Of a DNA stretch of 64,000 bases, positions 11,305 to 23,147 are shown in pieces; within the stretch, counting starts at the first letter, position 1; every line of letters begins with the position of its first letter. Under the pieces are notes generated by a model that worked only from the letters and a program-made list of their open reading frames with translations, searched no databases and was not told the DNA's origin. A program made the translations under genes and the position numbers. This DNA is from Macrotrachela quadricornifera (Eukaryota; Rotifera; Eurotatoria; Philodinida; Philodinidae): assembly GCA_022393335.1 (NCBI GenBank), contig JAJEKB010021353.1:1948580-2012579 (forward strand). Reading direction: 5' to 3'.

Positions 11305-11520
11305 AGGCAGACATGATCTTTTAAAAAACACGTTCAAACAACGTAAATACGGTGTTTTAACGCGTTTTTTCTCGTTAAGTATATCATGTCGACGCGTTAA
11401 TCACAGTAGAGAAGCTAACGGAGATAAAAATCGTAAAAATGTGCGCTTCTCTGCATATTATTTTCGTTAAAATTTCTACGCGCATTCCACCGTTTTTTTA
11501 TGAGCTTTGTCTGCCTGGGA
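11305..11520. repeat. Possible small inverted-repeat insertion, AGGCAGACA ends
   Basis: AGGCAGACATGATC near 11307 is inverted as TTTGTCTGCCT ending near 11517. The interior is rich in ACGCG motifs. A similar right end, TTTTGTCTGCCTGGGAAG, occurs at 46396 after another CGTTTAAACGCG-rich stretch, which suggests a family. No target duplication was resolved. Confidence 0.35.
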
Positions 11521-11660
11521 TGTGGCACTTTAACTTTAAAAAACTTAAAGTTAAAGTAAACTTTCACTATGAAAACGAGTATCTTAAAAATTCATCAAAC
11601 TGAATAAAACTTTAGAACAGTCCTCGTAATCATTCATGCTATTCGGGACTGGGTCATTTG

Positions 11661-12064
11661 TAGATCATCAACTACTATATATTGGAGGTACCCTTAGATA
11701 ATCATCTACTATACATTAAGGAAACTCTAACGTCATTAACTGCCATATATTGGGCGTACCGTTAGGTCATCATTTACTATATATTATGGGTACCCTAACG
11801 TTATCAAGTACTGTATATTGGGACACCCCTAGGCCACCAACTACTATAAATTCAGGGTACCCTTGGGTCATCAAGTAATGTATATTGGGAGTACCATTAG
11901 GTCATCAACTACTATATATTGTGGGTACCCTTAGGTTCCCAACTATTATATATTCAGGATACCCTTGGATCATCAAACTACTATCTAGTCGGGGTACTGT
12001 TAAGTCATCAAGTTCTGTATATGGGGGTTCCTTTAGGTCATAAACTGCTTTACATTGGAGACTA
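11661..12064. repeat. 34-bp tandem array 3, about 12 units
   Basis: The unit is GGTCATCAACTACTATATAT followed by TGGGGGTACCCTTA, 34 bp, with about 12 imperfect copies in a row. Units differ by substitutions and keep their length. The unit contains a TATATA core and a GGTACC palindrome. The array is internal to the 11225-14322 element. Confidence 0.88.
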
Positions 12065-12817
12065 GTGAAAACCCGTGCATACTGCACGACCGCTTTCACT
12101 ATGTGAAAAAAATCTTTTTTAATGGCGGGAGAATTCTTAAAGACACTTTTAGAATTCTATCTCTGCTCTGAAACAAAGGTTATTGCATGATGTTACAGAG
12201 GGCCTTCTCCGTACAGTTGAACTAGATAAGAATGAATTATTTTGTTCCTGATAAACAGGCTTATTTATTCGAGAAAAAGGTCCTCCTTTTATAATATTTT
12301 TGAACAGATGATCATGCAACAACAAAAAGAAAATACACAACGAAATTGAGAGAAAGACAAAGACAGGCAGGAGAGCAGCGCGTGCTCCCCTCCTGCTTAT
12401 AAGAAATTTAATAAAGACAAGAAGGAGAAATTCGGGTACATCTCCTTCTTAAAAATAGATTATTTCTAAAGAAAGAAGATGACGTCATGTATCTTCTTCC
12501 TGATTGCATAAGAAGAAAGAATATGAGAATTTTAATAATTCTCATAGTCGAAGAAAGGGCAAAAAAAGATTGACCTAGATGATCAATATAGAATGAAGAG
12601 AAGAGAAAAGGACTTACGCACATATACACACGCACACATACATATATGATCACGCGCTCACGGGCTGATACAGAAAGAGAGAAATTGTTAAAGTGCTCTC
12701 TAACACGTGATATTCAATTTATATAAAGGTATCAAATATAAAAGATTTCTTTGAAAACAATCATATGCTACTTTGATCCCATCTCTACCATCACTCCTGT
12801 TCCTTTAACCTGGTAAC
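12065..12817. other. Non-coding interior of the 3.1-kb element
   Basis: It starts with an ACTAGTGAAAACCCGTGCA motif resembling a transposon end, then AT-rich sequence with CTCCTTCTT-type tracts and a short CACACATACA run near 12630. Two minus-strand frames (12149-12340, 12408-12653) have no recognisable features. Confidence 0.4.
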
Positions 12818-14133
12818 CAGAGCTCGAAACGGGCCTCATTTTTATGGCCCGATCCGGCTCAAAATGGCCCGAAAATTCTCCAGGCCCTCCCGACCCGATT
12901 TAAATTTCGCTCAACCCGGCTTGACCCAATCCGACAAATTTTTCGGGCCCGACAGACTTCTTTGTCACGAATTTTTCCTCGCAACAAAAATGCGTAGTTT
13001 GATGTGTTTATTACAAATGTAGTTGCGAGGAAATACTCGGTATTATTTTGAGTATGACTAACGAAGATTATTAAACTCATAATAAAATTTTTATGTAAGA
13101 AGATTAATTACTTTTTGAGTGGAAGACAAACATATCGTAAGGCTTCAAAACTCCACAACACTCGTTTTACGTAATGAAGTATTCTTCGGTATTATATTTT
13201 TAATTGAGTTACCCCTAGTAGAAATTTAACCGACTTTTTGATTGAATATACATTTCTTTTTCTAGTTTTCAGATAGAAAGCTATTCGGTTGTTAAGCGTA
13301 ATTTGTGAACAGAGAAAAAATTTCCATATCTAAAATATAAAAATTAATATACAAACATTATATATGGCTATTTATTTGACACAGTAATTTTACTACTGCG
13401 CTCTAACTCATTACATAATCATAGTCAACAAAGATTTTAGCATAAAAAATTGGGACAAGTTAATAAGAGACTTTCTTATTTTCAGAAAATATTCTAGCGT
13501 CTATCCTCAATCAAAGTAGAAAGCTTTAATAAAATATAATTTAGAGGTCACATTTTCAGATGGTGGCTTATTTTCGAGGTACTGCTCCTGTGGTCACTCT
13601 TTACTTAACAAATGTCAACTTTTTAAGATAGAGCTTCGCATATAGCTGAGAGATGCAGCTACTTTGAGAAGTAGCTTGGATTTACTGTATTAGTAGTTCG
13701 TCCTACACACTTCGAAAACAAAAACACGCTCATGAGTTCTTTATCAACAGCCAAAATTCCCTGAAACTTTGATAGTAGAACAAATATCAGTTATGATGCA
13801 CGTCAAATTTATTGACTAAGAAAAAGATTTTAATAAAGGAAATGCAGTGACTGATATTTCGAATTAGTATAATAGGTTTTAATTAATGAAAATAATCATT
13901 TTTATCAATAAACTTTCAAATATAATAAAAAACATGATCGTTTCATCATTCAAAATGAAACTTATTTATTTTTTTTGAGTTGTAGGACTGAATTTTAAAT
14001 ATAGTTTCTATTATAAAATATTTCTGCCGGTTTCTGTAAATGAAATGCGCACATAATTGAGAAAAAACTTAAAAAAACAGTACTAAGTACCGGGCCGGGT
14101 TGGCCTAGGCCAGTCAGCCCATTTCGACCCCTG
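12818..14133. mobile_element. Nested hAT-type element with GGCCCGA subterminal repeats
   Basis: The ends CAGAGCTCGAAACGGGCC and (inverted) CAGGGGTCGAAATGGGCT match in 13 of 18. The flanking 8-mers CTGGTAAC (12810-12817) and CTGGTACC (14134-14141) match 7 of 8. GGCCCGA/CGGGCC motifs cluster at both ends, as in hAT elements, while the 1.1-kb middle is AT-rich and non-coding. It inserted into the older 11225-14322 element. Confidence 0.8.
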
Positions 14134-14330
14134 CTGGTACCACACAAAGACACTTAACATCATTACATAGAAGAAGATAGTCAAGCCTATTTTTGCTATA
14201 GAGCTTGAGCTATTACTATGTTTTTTTGACCCGGTAACAGACAGACACACACTGAACGTTATAATATAGATAGATAGATAGATGGATCCTAGGATCCATC
14301 AGGATCCGCTTTTTCCCCCTTGGCTGTCCC

Positions 14331-15395
14331 CATCCCTAATTTTTGCCCGAACCTGTCAGGAACGTGATCAAAATCCCAACTTTTCTCCCGACGGGACGGG
14401 ATCGGGACTATGAATCCCGAGGAAATACTTTGATGGGTTTTAAGTATGGGTGAGTCGTATTCATAGAAAATGGTAACGGCATCGAAAATCCTGAAAAAAT
14501 ATTTTGCCGGGATAGGGATTGGGACGGAAAAACTCGTTCCCGCCAGACCATACTGGCAATAGTGAAGAATTTTTTTAGCAAGAACTTTCTCCGTTATTGT
14601 CGGGCGAAAACATATGTTGGTGTTCGGATCATATGAAAAAGAATTCCTGCTAATCTCCTCAGATCGGCACGGAGAATACCATCTATAGACCATGAGGATC
14701 TAAGGATGCTCTCGTGATATATGACTTGAGTACCTATAGGTATTTATTTCCCTAATATAAGACTGAATAATCTCTGCTACTAGGAATGACCGAACTCGGG
14801 GAGTCCGAGCTTGGGATTTATCGTATCCCGATACTGACCAAATCCGGTACCGATACCAATTGAATTTGATACCGGCAGAATACTCGGAATCTGGAATTCT
14901 CGGATTAATACTGATTTCAATGCATGACTAGTCGGGATGTTTAAAAGTGCTTCTTATTGCTTGTCTTTCGTTTATGATTTGCACTTACGTAGTGTGAGCA
15001 TTTGAATAGAAGAACGAGCTTCCTCAAAGCGACTGCGAAACAAAAGAGTTAACAGTGATAATAAACTAAGAATAAAGAAGTACATAGTGTAGCCCTTTTT
15101 AGAGAAAATATAATATCTTGCGGCATACATTTTCTTTTTTCTGTTTCTACTGAGTGTTTGGTTTTTGTCTATCGTATACTTTCTCTATTATGTGTTTTTT
15201 ACTTATAGTACTAGTGGAAATACAGTGTCTCTTTAGGACCTTTTAGAGTGTGAGGGCAAATAAATAATAACAGCAATAATTAGATCTATTCTGCTCCTTT
15301 TCTACAGTCAAATATTGTTTGATATTTTATGTGCGAATGAATAACTCGAGAATAAAACATCTTGTTTATAATCCTCGAAGAATGTCACTTCAGAT
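14331..15395. other. Decayed repeat sequence, no gene
   Basis: 14331-14560 has GGGACGGGATCGGGA and GGGATAGGGATTGGGAC runs, 14630-14720 has the CATATGAAA module, and 14780-14930 has imperfect CCGATAC/GGTACCGAT repeats. These look like ends of further non-autonomous elements whose boundaries cannot be fixed. The rest is AT-rich without frames of note. Confidence 0.45.
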
Positions 15396-15748
15396 CAGAG
15401 ATGTCCATCGCGGTTGAGAATCTGCCGCTGCCGCGATGGTACTTTTAAAAACTTTTGGATTTTCAATGCTGTGATTGGTTTAAACTACAGGTGTTCCTGC
15501 CAGTCGCTCAGATTCACCAAGCCTTATCGTGCAGCATACATCAATATCGAGATTCTGTGTAAATTCCTGAATTTTTGAAATTTTTTTCATAAAAATGCTG
15601 CCACCGCCGCACCGCTGCCGTGACGATATTATAAAAATCTCTACCGCACCGCTGCCGCGCCGCGATGGTTTCTGAAAAAATGTGCCGCTGCCGCTACCGC
15701 CATCACGGCAGTGGAGCGGCAGCGGCAGCGCCGCGATGGACATCTCTG
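15396..15748. mobile_element. hAT-type MITE, GC-rich, 8-bp TSD
   Basis: The ends CAGAGATGTCCATCGCGG and their exact inverse bound 353 bp. The target duplication CTTCAGAT is perfect (15388-15395, 15749-15756). Subterminal CCGCTGCCGC / GCGGCAGCGG repeats make it an island of high GC in AT-rich DNA. It has no coding capacity and lies 87 bp beyond the stop of the receptor gene, in its probable 3' region. Confidence 0.92.
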
Positions 15749-15834
15749 CTTCAGATCTACAAACAGATTTGTTTTCTTGGATAGTGTGTAACTACTTTTC
15801 AGCGAAAAAAAAGTCTCTTTTTTCTACTGACCTT

Positions 15835-18800
15835 TCAAAAGTGAAGTCTACTTCGTATCCGTATCATTTTTCGATATTGTTGGATAGATTTGTGAAATTC
15901 TGCTGTATATAATTTTGATGGTATAACAAATACAAGAAAAGTAAGCATAGGTGGAATAAATGAAATAAAGTATCCAATAATAAGTATCCATCCATTATTA
16001 GTTGATTTCATACAACCTGAAATAAAAGAAATGATTAATCGTGGAATTGCAAGAATAATCAAAACAATTGGAGCAATGAGCAATTGACGATGTTGTTGAA
16101 TTTGTTCACGTAAGATTATTTTATGAGGTTTACGTTTTTCAATATTTGTTCGTTGTCGAGTTGTCAGAACAATAATCATAATAGATGATATTATATTGAT
16201 GAGAAATGGAACAAAAAAATGAAACATATTAATGAATGTATTGTATGCTTGTAAACCAGTTGAATAACTAATAATACACCATATACGTTTTTCTTCATCA
16301 TCATTATCATCATCTAATAGACGTCGATGAATAGGATCATGAATATTTGTAAGAATATTTAGAATAATAAGAATAATAATGATATATTTAGCCATTTTTT
16401 TACTTTTATTTTTATTAAAATTAACACCTTTAATTGCAGTAAATGCTCGTTCAATTGCCACACATGCATTTAACCATTGATCCATATTAAGACCAAATCT
16501 CAATAAAAAATCCATTGTATGACATTGAAATTTAAGAAATGATCGATTTGTATCATATGTCTTTTGCGATATAATAAGTATTATTAATTTAAGTGTAAAT
16601 ATAATTATTGTAAATAATGTTGTTGTTGATGACCCAAATAAATATAAACCACAACCAACTTTACGGGGCTCTTTATTTTTAAATGTAATCAGAGATAAAA
16701 TACCATTAATAAAACCTACTAAAAACATAATTGTTGCTAATGCAATACTGAATTTAACAATTGAAGATTGATCTTTCATATCGACATTTGGTTTAATATA
16801 ATAACCTAAAATGGCATCAAGCGAAAGACCAAATAAAGTTGAACGAAATTGACATCGTTTTCCATAATAACAACTTGGACAAATACATATTGATGTTTGA
16901 GGACAATTAGGTCTATATTGTAAACATCTCGCATTATTTTCACAATTACTTTCACCAAAACAATCATATTTAATTGAAGAATTAAATTCAAAACAATTTG
17001 CAATATGTTGATCATTACATAAACAAAAATGATTATCATCATAAAAACAAGATGATAATGATGATTCTATTTGACATGCTAAATGATAATATTTAATACG
17101 ACGAATAAGATGTAATTTACTAATTGTTTCATTTAATATTTCACTTATATATTTACAACGTTCTGATGATTTTATTGAACGATTTATAATTGATGATTGT
17201 TTAGAAATATTTTGTACAATTATTAAATAATATTGATTAATAAAAAGTTCAACAAATGCAATATGAAATGGTCTTGACCAATAAATAATAACTGATTTTT
17301 GATTAGGAGAAATTGTTTTAAATGTTGAACCATTTTCAGGTTGAACATTATTAATTATTCGAATAAAATGAACAAGTATTGTTTCTGGTAAAGTTAAATA
17401 TTTCTCAAATGAAATAATTATTTTATTATCAATTATTTCACATCTATCTCCACTAAAACCATTTTGACAATTACAGATAAATTGTTTATTAGATGCAATA
17501 TTTTCATCAATAGGTATACATTCACCATTATTTTCACATTGATTTAATTGACAAATTCGACTTTGAATAAGACATCGAGAACCCCATTTATTCAAAGGAC
17601 AAATACAAATTGATCGATTATTTGATTCAATACCAATACATAATGAATCTGATGAACACATACATTTATATTTCATATGACAATATATTCCCGACCATTC
17701 TTTATCACATTTACAAAAACTAATATTTTTAAATCCATTTATATATTTAATACATTGACCATGTAGACATGCTAAATCTGAACAATGTTCAATATTTTCA
17801 CTTGTATGTGGAATATGAAGCTGAAAAGCAAAACGATGCACTGGTAAAAATGAATATTTAACTGGACTTAAAAAACTTCCACGATATTTAAATGAAATTT
17901 TTTCATATATATCAATATGAATAAAATAATTATTTGTTAAAAGTTTTGGTCGAGTTGAATAAATTAAATAAATATTGAATTTTGTTTGACAATGATGAGT
18001 ATACAAATAAGTTAATTGTTGATATGAATGAATTAGTTTTTGATTTGTATCATCAATAAGTGAAATAATTAATGAAAATAATGTTCGTCGAGAATCTGAA
18101 TATGTTTGAAATTTGAATGTAAGACTAATTCGTTGATTTTGATATTGACATTGAGAACCATAATATGAAGATGGACAAAGACATGTTTCAATTGTTGAAT
18201 TATTTAACCAAATTTGTAAAGGAATTCCACGATGACAACGTTGAAAATGTTTTGAGATCAAATAAATAATAGAAGAATTTGTATATTTATCTTGATTAAT
18301 TAATTCTTTTATTGATTCAATTGATTTATCAATAGTAAAATGAATAAGTTTTGATTTCATTAAATCATTGGTTCGTCCACATACGAGCTTTTCATTATCG
18401 CTTTTTCTCATTAGATTTTCTGAATCACATATAGAAAGAAATGTTTGGTTAGTTCGATTTTTATCACAAAAATCTTCATCATCTCCTTGTGCACAATTTT
18501 TCTTTCCATCACATAAAACATGAAAGCTTAAACAATGTTGAGTAGTATGATTCTTACAATAAAACTTGTCTAGATTTAGAGAATATTCATTTGGTTGACA
18601 TAATTTCGGTTCATCAGTCCCACCAATACAATCAATATGTCCATCATTAAATTTTTCAATAGATAAACATGTTAATTTATATGTATTGGATGATACACAC
18701 ATGTAAGTATTAAATGGACATTTAAATAATAATAATGATGAATTACAATTTATTTCATCATCTCCATTTAAACAATTCCAAAATCCATCACATCGAGTAT

Positions 18801-20545
18801 AAATATTATTGCATTGCCAATATTGACATTCAGTTTCATCAGTATGATTTTCTCCATCAATATAAATAGGTAATAATTCCGTAAATCCATCACAAATTGT
18901 TTGAAATGATATATGTTTTCTAATATAATCATGATCGGTAATTTCATCATCACATAAAACATATTTATCCTCTCCACAATCGCATGTTTTATCATTGACA
19001 CGTTTTAAAGAAATACATTTATTATTATTCGTACATTTGAAAAGATTTTCTGATTTTGTTTTAATAGGACAAATTCCATTATTTAAATCACATTGTTCAT
19101 CATCATGATAATTACAATCGATAATATTATCACAAAGACGATGTACTGATATACATTTAGATGAATTAACACATTTATACATCATTGAATCATTGCAATT
19201 TGATGAATGAATATCAGTTATTGGATTACATTGATTAAGTGTGTAATACAAAAATTGAACAAATCGTATTTCAAAATCAGAATGTGATTGTGTCATAAAA
19301 TACAATGGAAAATCTTCTGGTCGACGACATGTCATATTATTGAATATAATTAATGGTACATTGGAATAAAATCCATCACAATATTGATCATTATAACATA
19401 TATATTGAGGTGCTCCGAAAAAATGACTATTTATAGTTAGTTTTTTAACATAGGCAAAGTAAATATGACCAAATATTAATGGTTTATTTGTTATAAGATA
19501 CATATCCGGACATGTTTCGATGATTGTTTTATCACAAATGTTTTTAGGACAAAGATAATCACATATTCGATCATTATTTAATTGAATGTTCAAATGACAT
19601 TTCATTGTTAACCAACATGTTTCATTTAGTGAACTTGGTTTGTCGGCATAAGTCGACTGTTTATATAGTTCGTCACGTTTTTGTAGACATGAACGTGTTT
19701 GTCCCAATTGGAATTTTCCGTATATATAGAAACATAATATCCTCTTGATCAAATGTTGGTTCATCAGCGATATCGAAAGAATCGGAAAATTCATTTATTT
19801 CTTTTTCATCTGATTGATCAAGACATTCGAAAGTATATTTATTATCATTTAAAAATATTTTATCTATACATTGTCCATTATAACATCGATATTCATTATT
19901 TTCACATTGATTTATTTCAATTTGCCAACAATTTTCTTCATCAATTCCATTATTAAAACATTCAATTCGTCCATTACATATTTCACTCCAATCAAGACAT
20001 GTTAATGTTGAAGTACGAGAACATTCTAAATGTACATAACATGTTATATTCTCAGGATTATAAGGATATTGATAAAAGTTAGAAATAATTTCATTTAATG
20101 ATAAAAAATTTTCTTGATAAATATTCAATTCATATTGACATAATGGACCAAATCTTGGTAATGTACAATTGTAATATAATTGTGTTCCATTTGAATTCGA
20201 AGGTTGATTTAAATAAAATTGATAACGTTCAATTAAATCAATTGGTGCTGACCAAGAATATAATTGTTGACTTGTTATATTTTGTTTGAGAAGATCATTA
20301 AAAGTAAATTTTTTATTAAAATTATTTTCTTCAATAATCCATTTTAATGGTAATTCAGTTAAACAATAAGATATTATTTCATGAACATCAAGATCTTTTT
20401 TTTTATTTGAAGCAGCAACATGAAGACAATCATGTTGTAATCCAATATTATCACTTACCCAATCTGTAAGATGAAGATTGATTTGAGGCAAACAAATCGT
20501 TATTCGTAATAGAATGAAAAAAAGATAAATTTTCATGTATAACAT
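15835..20545 (-). pseudogene. LDLa/EGF-ectodomain rhodopsin-like receptor, frameshifted
   Basis: A single-exon-like gene of about 1570 codons. From the ATG at 20545 comes a signal peptide (LFFILLRITICLPQ), then LDL-receptor class A repeats (DWSEICNGRIECFNNGIDEENC; CLDQSDE). In the second frame there are several more LDLa units (CDNIIDCNYHDDEQC, CDGFWNCLNGDDEINC, CDGKKNCAQGDDEDFC), and EGF-like Cys-rich modules (CQNGFSGDRCEI). The last 335 residues hold a seven-helix region with an ERA motif (AIERAFTAIKG) at the DRY position and a final helix ending FVIPSKLY. The two halves overlap in different frames at 19673-19794 and join by a one-base shift near an AAAA run at about 19715. Either it is a recent pseudogene or the base is a sequencing error; all else is intact over 4.7 kb. 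This domain order is characteristic of a large receptor family in bdelloids. The ligand is unknown. Confidence 0.85.
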
Positions 20546-21395
20546 CGCGTAGTTCTTTAATGTTTTTCAATGAATATGTAAAAGCATTTTATTGAAACAT
20601 TTGAAGTGATGTTAACTAGAAAAGTTTGAAAACATTTCTTGTACGTCATTTAACTATGGCAATAACTGTCTGCACATATGTCACTATTTTAACAAAAACG
20701 TTAATGTTAAACAGGAAGGAGACTTGTTCCTTTTATATACACAGTAAAATTCAATAAAAGAAAAAATGACTGATAAATTTTTACAAGCCTTTTTTTATTT
20801 CTAACAATAACAATACTCAATTATAGAAGAATTTGAAAAAACACATTCAATTTTCATCTTTAGAGCGTGAAAACGACAAAATTTAAAAATAATGTATTTT
20901 AACATTCATTATTTGAATTTCACGTTTTTTTACGATCGAAAATTGAAAATTAAACATGAAAAAGGCCGTTTTTGTTTTGAACATAAATGAATTCAAATCG
21001 CGACTCGGGTTTGTATCATTTAAACACATTTTTCCAATTTTTTGTTTGCTTGAATAATTAATAATTTATTTATTCTCTTTTTCAATTGATAATCCGTAAA
21101 TAACTTGTATTCATTAATATAACAGTATTACTGATATATCTTGACAATTTTCATGTTAAAAAATATAGTAATAGATCCGACTATTTTCTATGATTAGAGG
21201 TCGATCAGCCCAAATTCACGAATCCCATTCAAATGAACTAATGAATCGTTTAAAAAGTTCACTTGAACGAAATGAACTTTTCAAAGAGCTATTTTCAAAT
21301 GAGATGAACTGTTTGAATAGTTCTTTTGAATGAATTCAACCATTTTAAATAATTCAGTCTATGAAATTATTCATTAGCTATTCAACACAAGAAGG
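20546..21395. other. Upstream region of receptor gene, AT-rich
   Basis: No genes seen. 20860-20960 has an imperfect inverted pair (CAATTTTCATCTTTAGAGCGTG with CACGTTTTTTTACGATCGAAAATTG). 21225-21350 repeats GAACTTTTC / GTTCATTTGAA-type motifs in both orientations, the pattern of a small degenerate foldback. Confidence 0.4.
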
Positions 21396-21490
21396 AAAGA
21401 GCGGATCATGGATCTTCGGATCCTACTGAATCTTATTGAATCCTGGTGGATCCTGTGGATCCTATTGGATTATGGTGGACCTTAATGGAT
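21396..21490 (+). repeat. hAT-family left-end motif with 10-bp GATCCTGNTG repeats
   Basis: AGAAGGAAAGAGCGGATC is a diverged form of the AAGGGGGAAAAAGCGGATCC end seen at 11225. It is followed by about seven 10-bp repeats (GATCCTACTG, AATCTTATTG, AATCCTGGTG, GATCCTGTG, GATCCTATTG...). The 34-bp array at 21634 follows, the same order as at 11225. Confidence 0.65.
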
Positions 21491-21633
21491 AGAGACGCAC
21501 AGCTCACACTCGTGACCGTTACTATGAGCGTGACATTTATCTTTAAATCTCATTGTCGGTATGCCACGGTATCAGTAGCAACTTTCATTGGACTGTTTGT
21601 GGCTGGTACTCGTGACATCCTAGTGATTCTCTC

Positions 21634-22535
21634 GTAGTATCAATAGTAACCTCTTTAGACCTAATTCAGAGTACGATTCCTAACCTTCTATGGTCTATCT
21701 CGAGACACCATTCCTAAGCTGCTGACGAGGAAACCGTCCCCAGTGTCCACGCCCGATTTCGGTCGTTTACGTGCCAGTCGATAGAGGANNNNNNNNNNNN
21801 NNNNNNNNNNNNNNNNNNNNNNNNNNNNNNNNNNNNNNNNNNNNNNNNNNNNNNNNNNNNNNNNNNNNNNNNNNNNNNNNNNNNNNNNNNNNNNNNNNNN
21901 NNNNNNNNNNNNNNNNNNNNNNNNNNNNNNNNNNNNNNNNNNNNNNNNNNNNNNNNNNNNNNNNNNNNNNNNNNNNNNNNNNNNNNNNNNNNNNNNNNNN
22001 NNNNNNNNNNNNNNNNNNNNNNNNNNNNNNNNNNNNNNNNNNNNNNNNNNNNNNNNNNNNNNNNNNNNNNNNNNNNNNNNNNNNNNNNNNNNNNNNNNNN
22101 NNNNNNNNNNNNNNNNNNNNNNNNNNNNNNNNNNNNNNNNNNNNNNNNNNNNNNNNNNNNNNNNNNNNNNNNNNNNNNNNNNNNNNNNTCCTCTATCGAC
22201 TGGCACGTAAACGACCGAAATCGGGCGTGGACACTTGGGACGGTTTCCTCGTGAGACTCCTTCAAAGTACCATTACTAACATCCTATAGCCTATTTTAGC
22301 ACACCATTAGTAAACTCCTGAGGTTTATTTCAGGGTTTCATTAGTATTCTCGTAAAGCCTATCCTAATGTACTAATCATAACCTTCTGGAGCTTATCTCA
22401 AGGTATCAATCCTAAGCTTCTGCGGTCTTTCTCAGGATGCTATTAGTAATCCTCTGAGATCTATCTTAGAGTGTTATTCGTAACCTCATGGGGAGTACTT
22501 CAGAGTACCATTAATATCTTTCGGAAGTCTATGTC
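21634..22535. repeat. 34-bp tandem array 4, AGTACCATTA variant, split by gap
   Basis: Units such as AGTACCATTACTAACATCCT followed by ATAGCCTATTTTAG are 34 bp. About three lie left of the gap and eight right of it. They share the GTACCNTTA block with the array 3 unit but differ in the other half. The region around the gap is an inverted repeat. Confidence 0.82.
21789..22188. other. Assembly gap of 400 N at a palindrome centre
   Basis: The flanks 21725-21788 and 22189-22252 are inverted copies with about one or two mismatches (ending GTGCCAGTCGATAGAGGA and its inverse). The round 400-N length suggests a placeholder, so the true spacer length is unknown. Open frames across it are artefacts. Confidence 0.95.
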
Positions 22536-22910
22536 AGCAAGGAGAAATAGCGGTTTGTGGATCCTTGAATCATATAATTCCTACTATTTTCTGATAGTTC
22601 TTTGTGGATCCTTATTCTCTTGATTGTAGTTACGGTCTAAATTCCGAAACCGAATGTATATTTGTGTGTTTGTCTGTATGATAGTAGTTTGAATATATGT
22701 CACAATACAAAAAAACTCGTTGGGCTACCCTTAGAGTATTATATCCTACAGGTACCCTTAGATCATCAAATTTTACATCTTGAGGATATTCTTAGGTCCT
22801 CACATTCTATAATCTGAATGCATCCTTATATCTTCAAGTTCTGTATTCTGAGGATATCCTTAAATCCTCCAACAATACTTCTAAGGATGCACAGAGCTCC
22901 TGAAGTCCTA
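22536..22910 (+). repeat. Second left-end motif plus 34-bp array 5
   Basis: AGCAAGGAGAAATAGCGG at 22533-22550 again resembles the hAT-family end, followed by a GGATCC-type stretch. From about 22725 come roughly five 34-bp units (for example AGGTCCTCACATTCTATAAT...). This repeats the order end, GATCC repeats, 34-bp array seen twice elsewhere in the window. Confidence 0.65.
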
Positions 22911-23033
22911 CGTTTTGGGACTATTCATTTTTTCCTGAATACTTTCGTATTCTCTTGACAACAAACAAGGTTTTCAAACTGAAGATAACAGTGTGTTTGT
23001 ATGTTTGTTCGTGGAGTAGCAATTTGAACTTAC

Positions 23034-23103
23034 ATGAGAGTAATCGGTGGAATCCTTTTGATTTTGCTCGCCTGCTTAACTCAAGAAGACAACTCAACTA
23101 AGG
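23034..23103 (+). CDS. Possible signal-peptide first exon of the NHL gene
   Basis: The ATG at 23034 opens MRVIGGILLILLACLTQ, a typical secretion signal, and runs 70 nt to a perfect donor, GG|GTGAGT, at 23104. The exon ends with one extra base. The acceptor TTTTGATTGTAG|CC at 24288 supplies two bases and continues in frame into ATG CCG... of the NHL frame. The implied intron (1185 nt) is far longer than the 52-55 nt introns at 55.9-56.9 kb, but it contains repeats that could have expanded it. The assignment is inferred from signals only; if right, the propeller is secreted or luminal. Confidence 0.42.
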
Positions 23104-23147
23104 GTGAGTGTGAGAGGAGGCACATAAATGGTGGAAGACTTCGTACA

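Larger units (their letters stand above)
11225..14322. mobile_element. 3.1-kb hAT-type element with GGATCC repeats and 34-bp array
   Basis: The left end CTAAGGGGAAAAAGCGG and inverted right end CAAGGGGGAAAAAGCGG match 15 of 17. The 8-bp target duplication GCTGTCCC is perfect (11217-11224, 14323-14330). Inside both ends are 10-bp repeats of GATCCTGNTG type. The body contains a 34-bp tandem array, an AT-rich non-coding stretch and a younger nested hAT element (12818-14133). No transposase is visible, so it depends on an autonomous partner. Confidence 0.87.

Noticed and set aside
11661..12064. CRISPR-like regular 34-bp repeats
   Set aside because: Units are contiguous and imperfect with no unique spacers, in animal DNA; this is a minisatellite.
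21688..22289. Three open frames across the first gap
   Set aside because: They consist mostly of N; the flanks are inverted copies, so the same residues appear on both strands.
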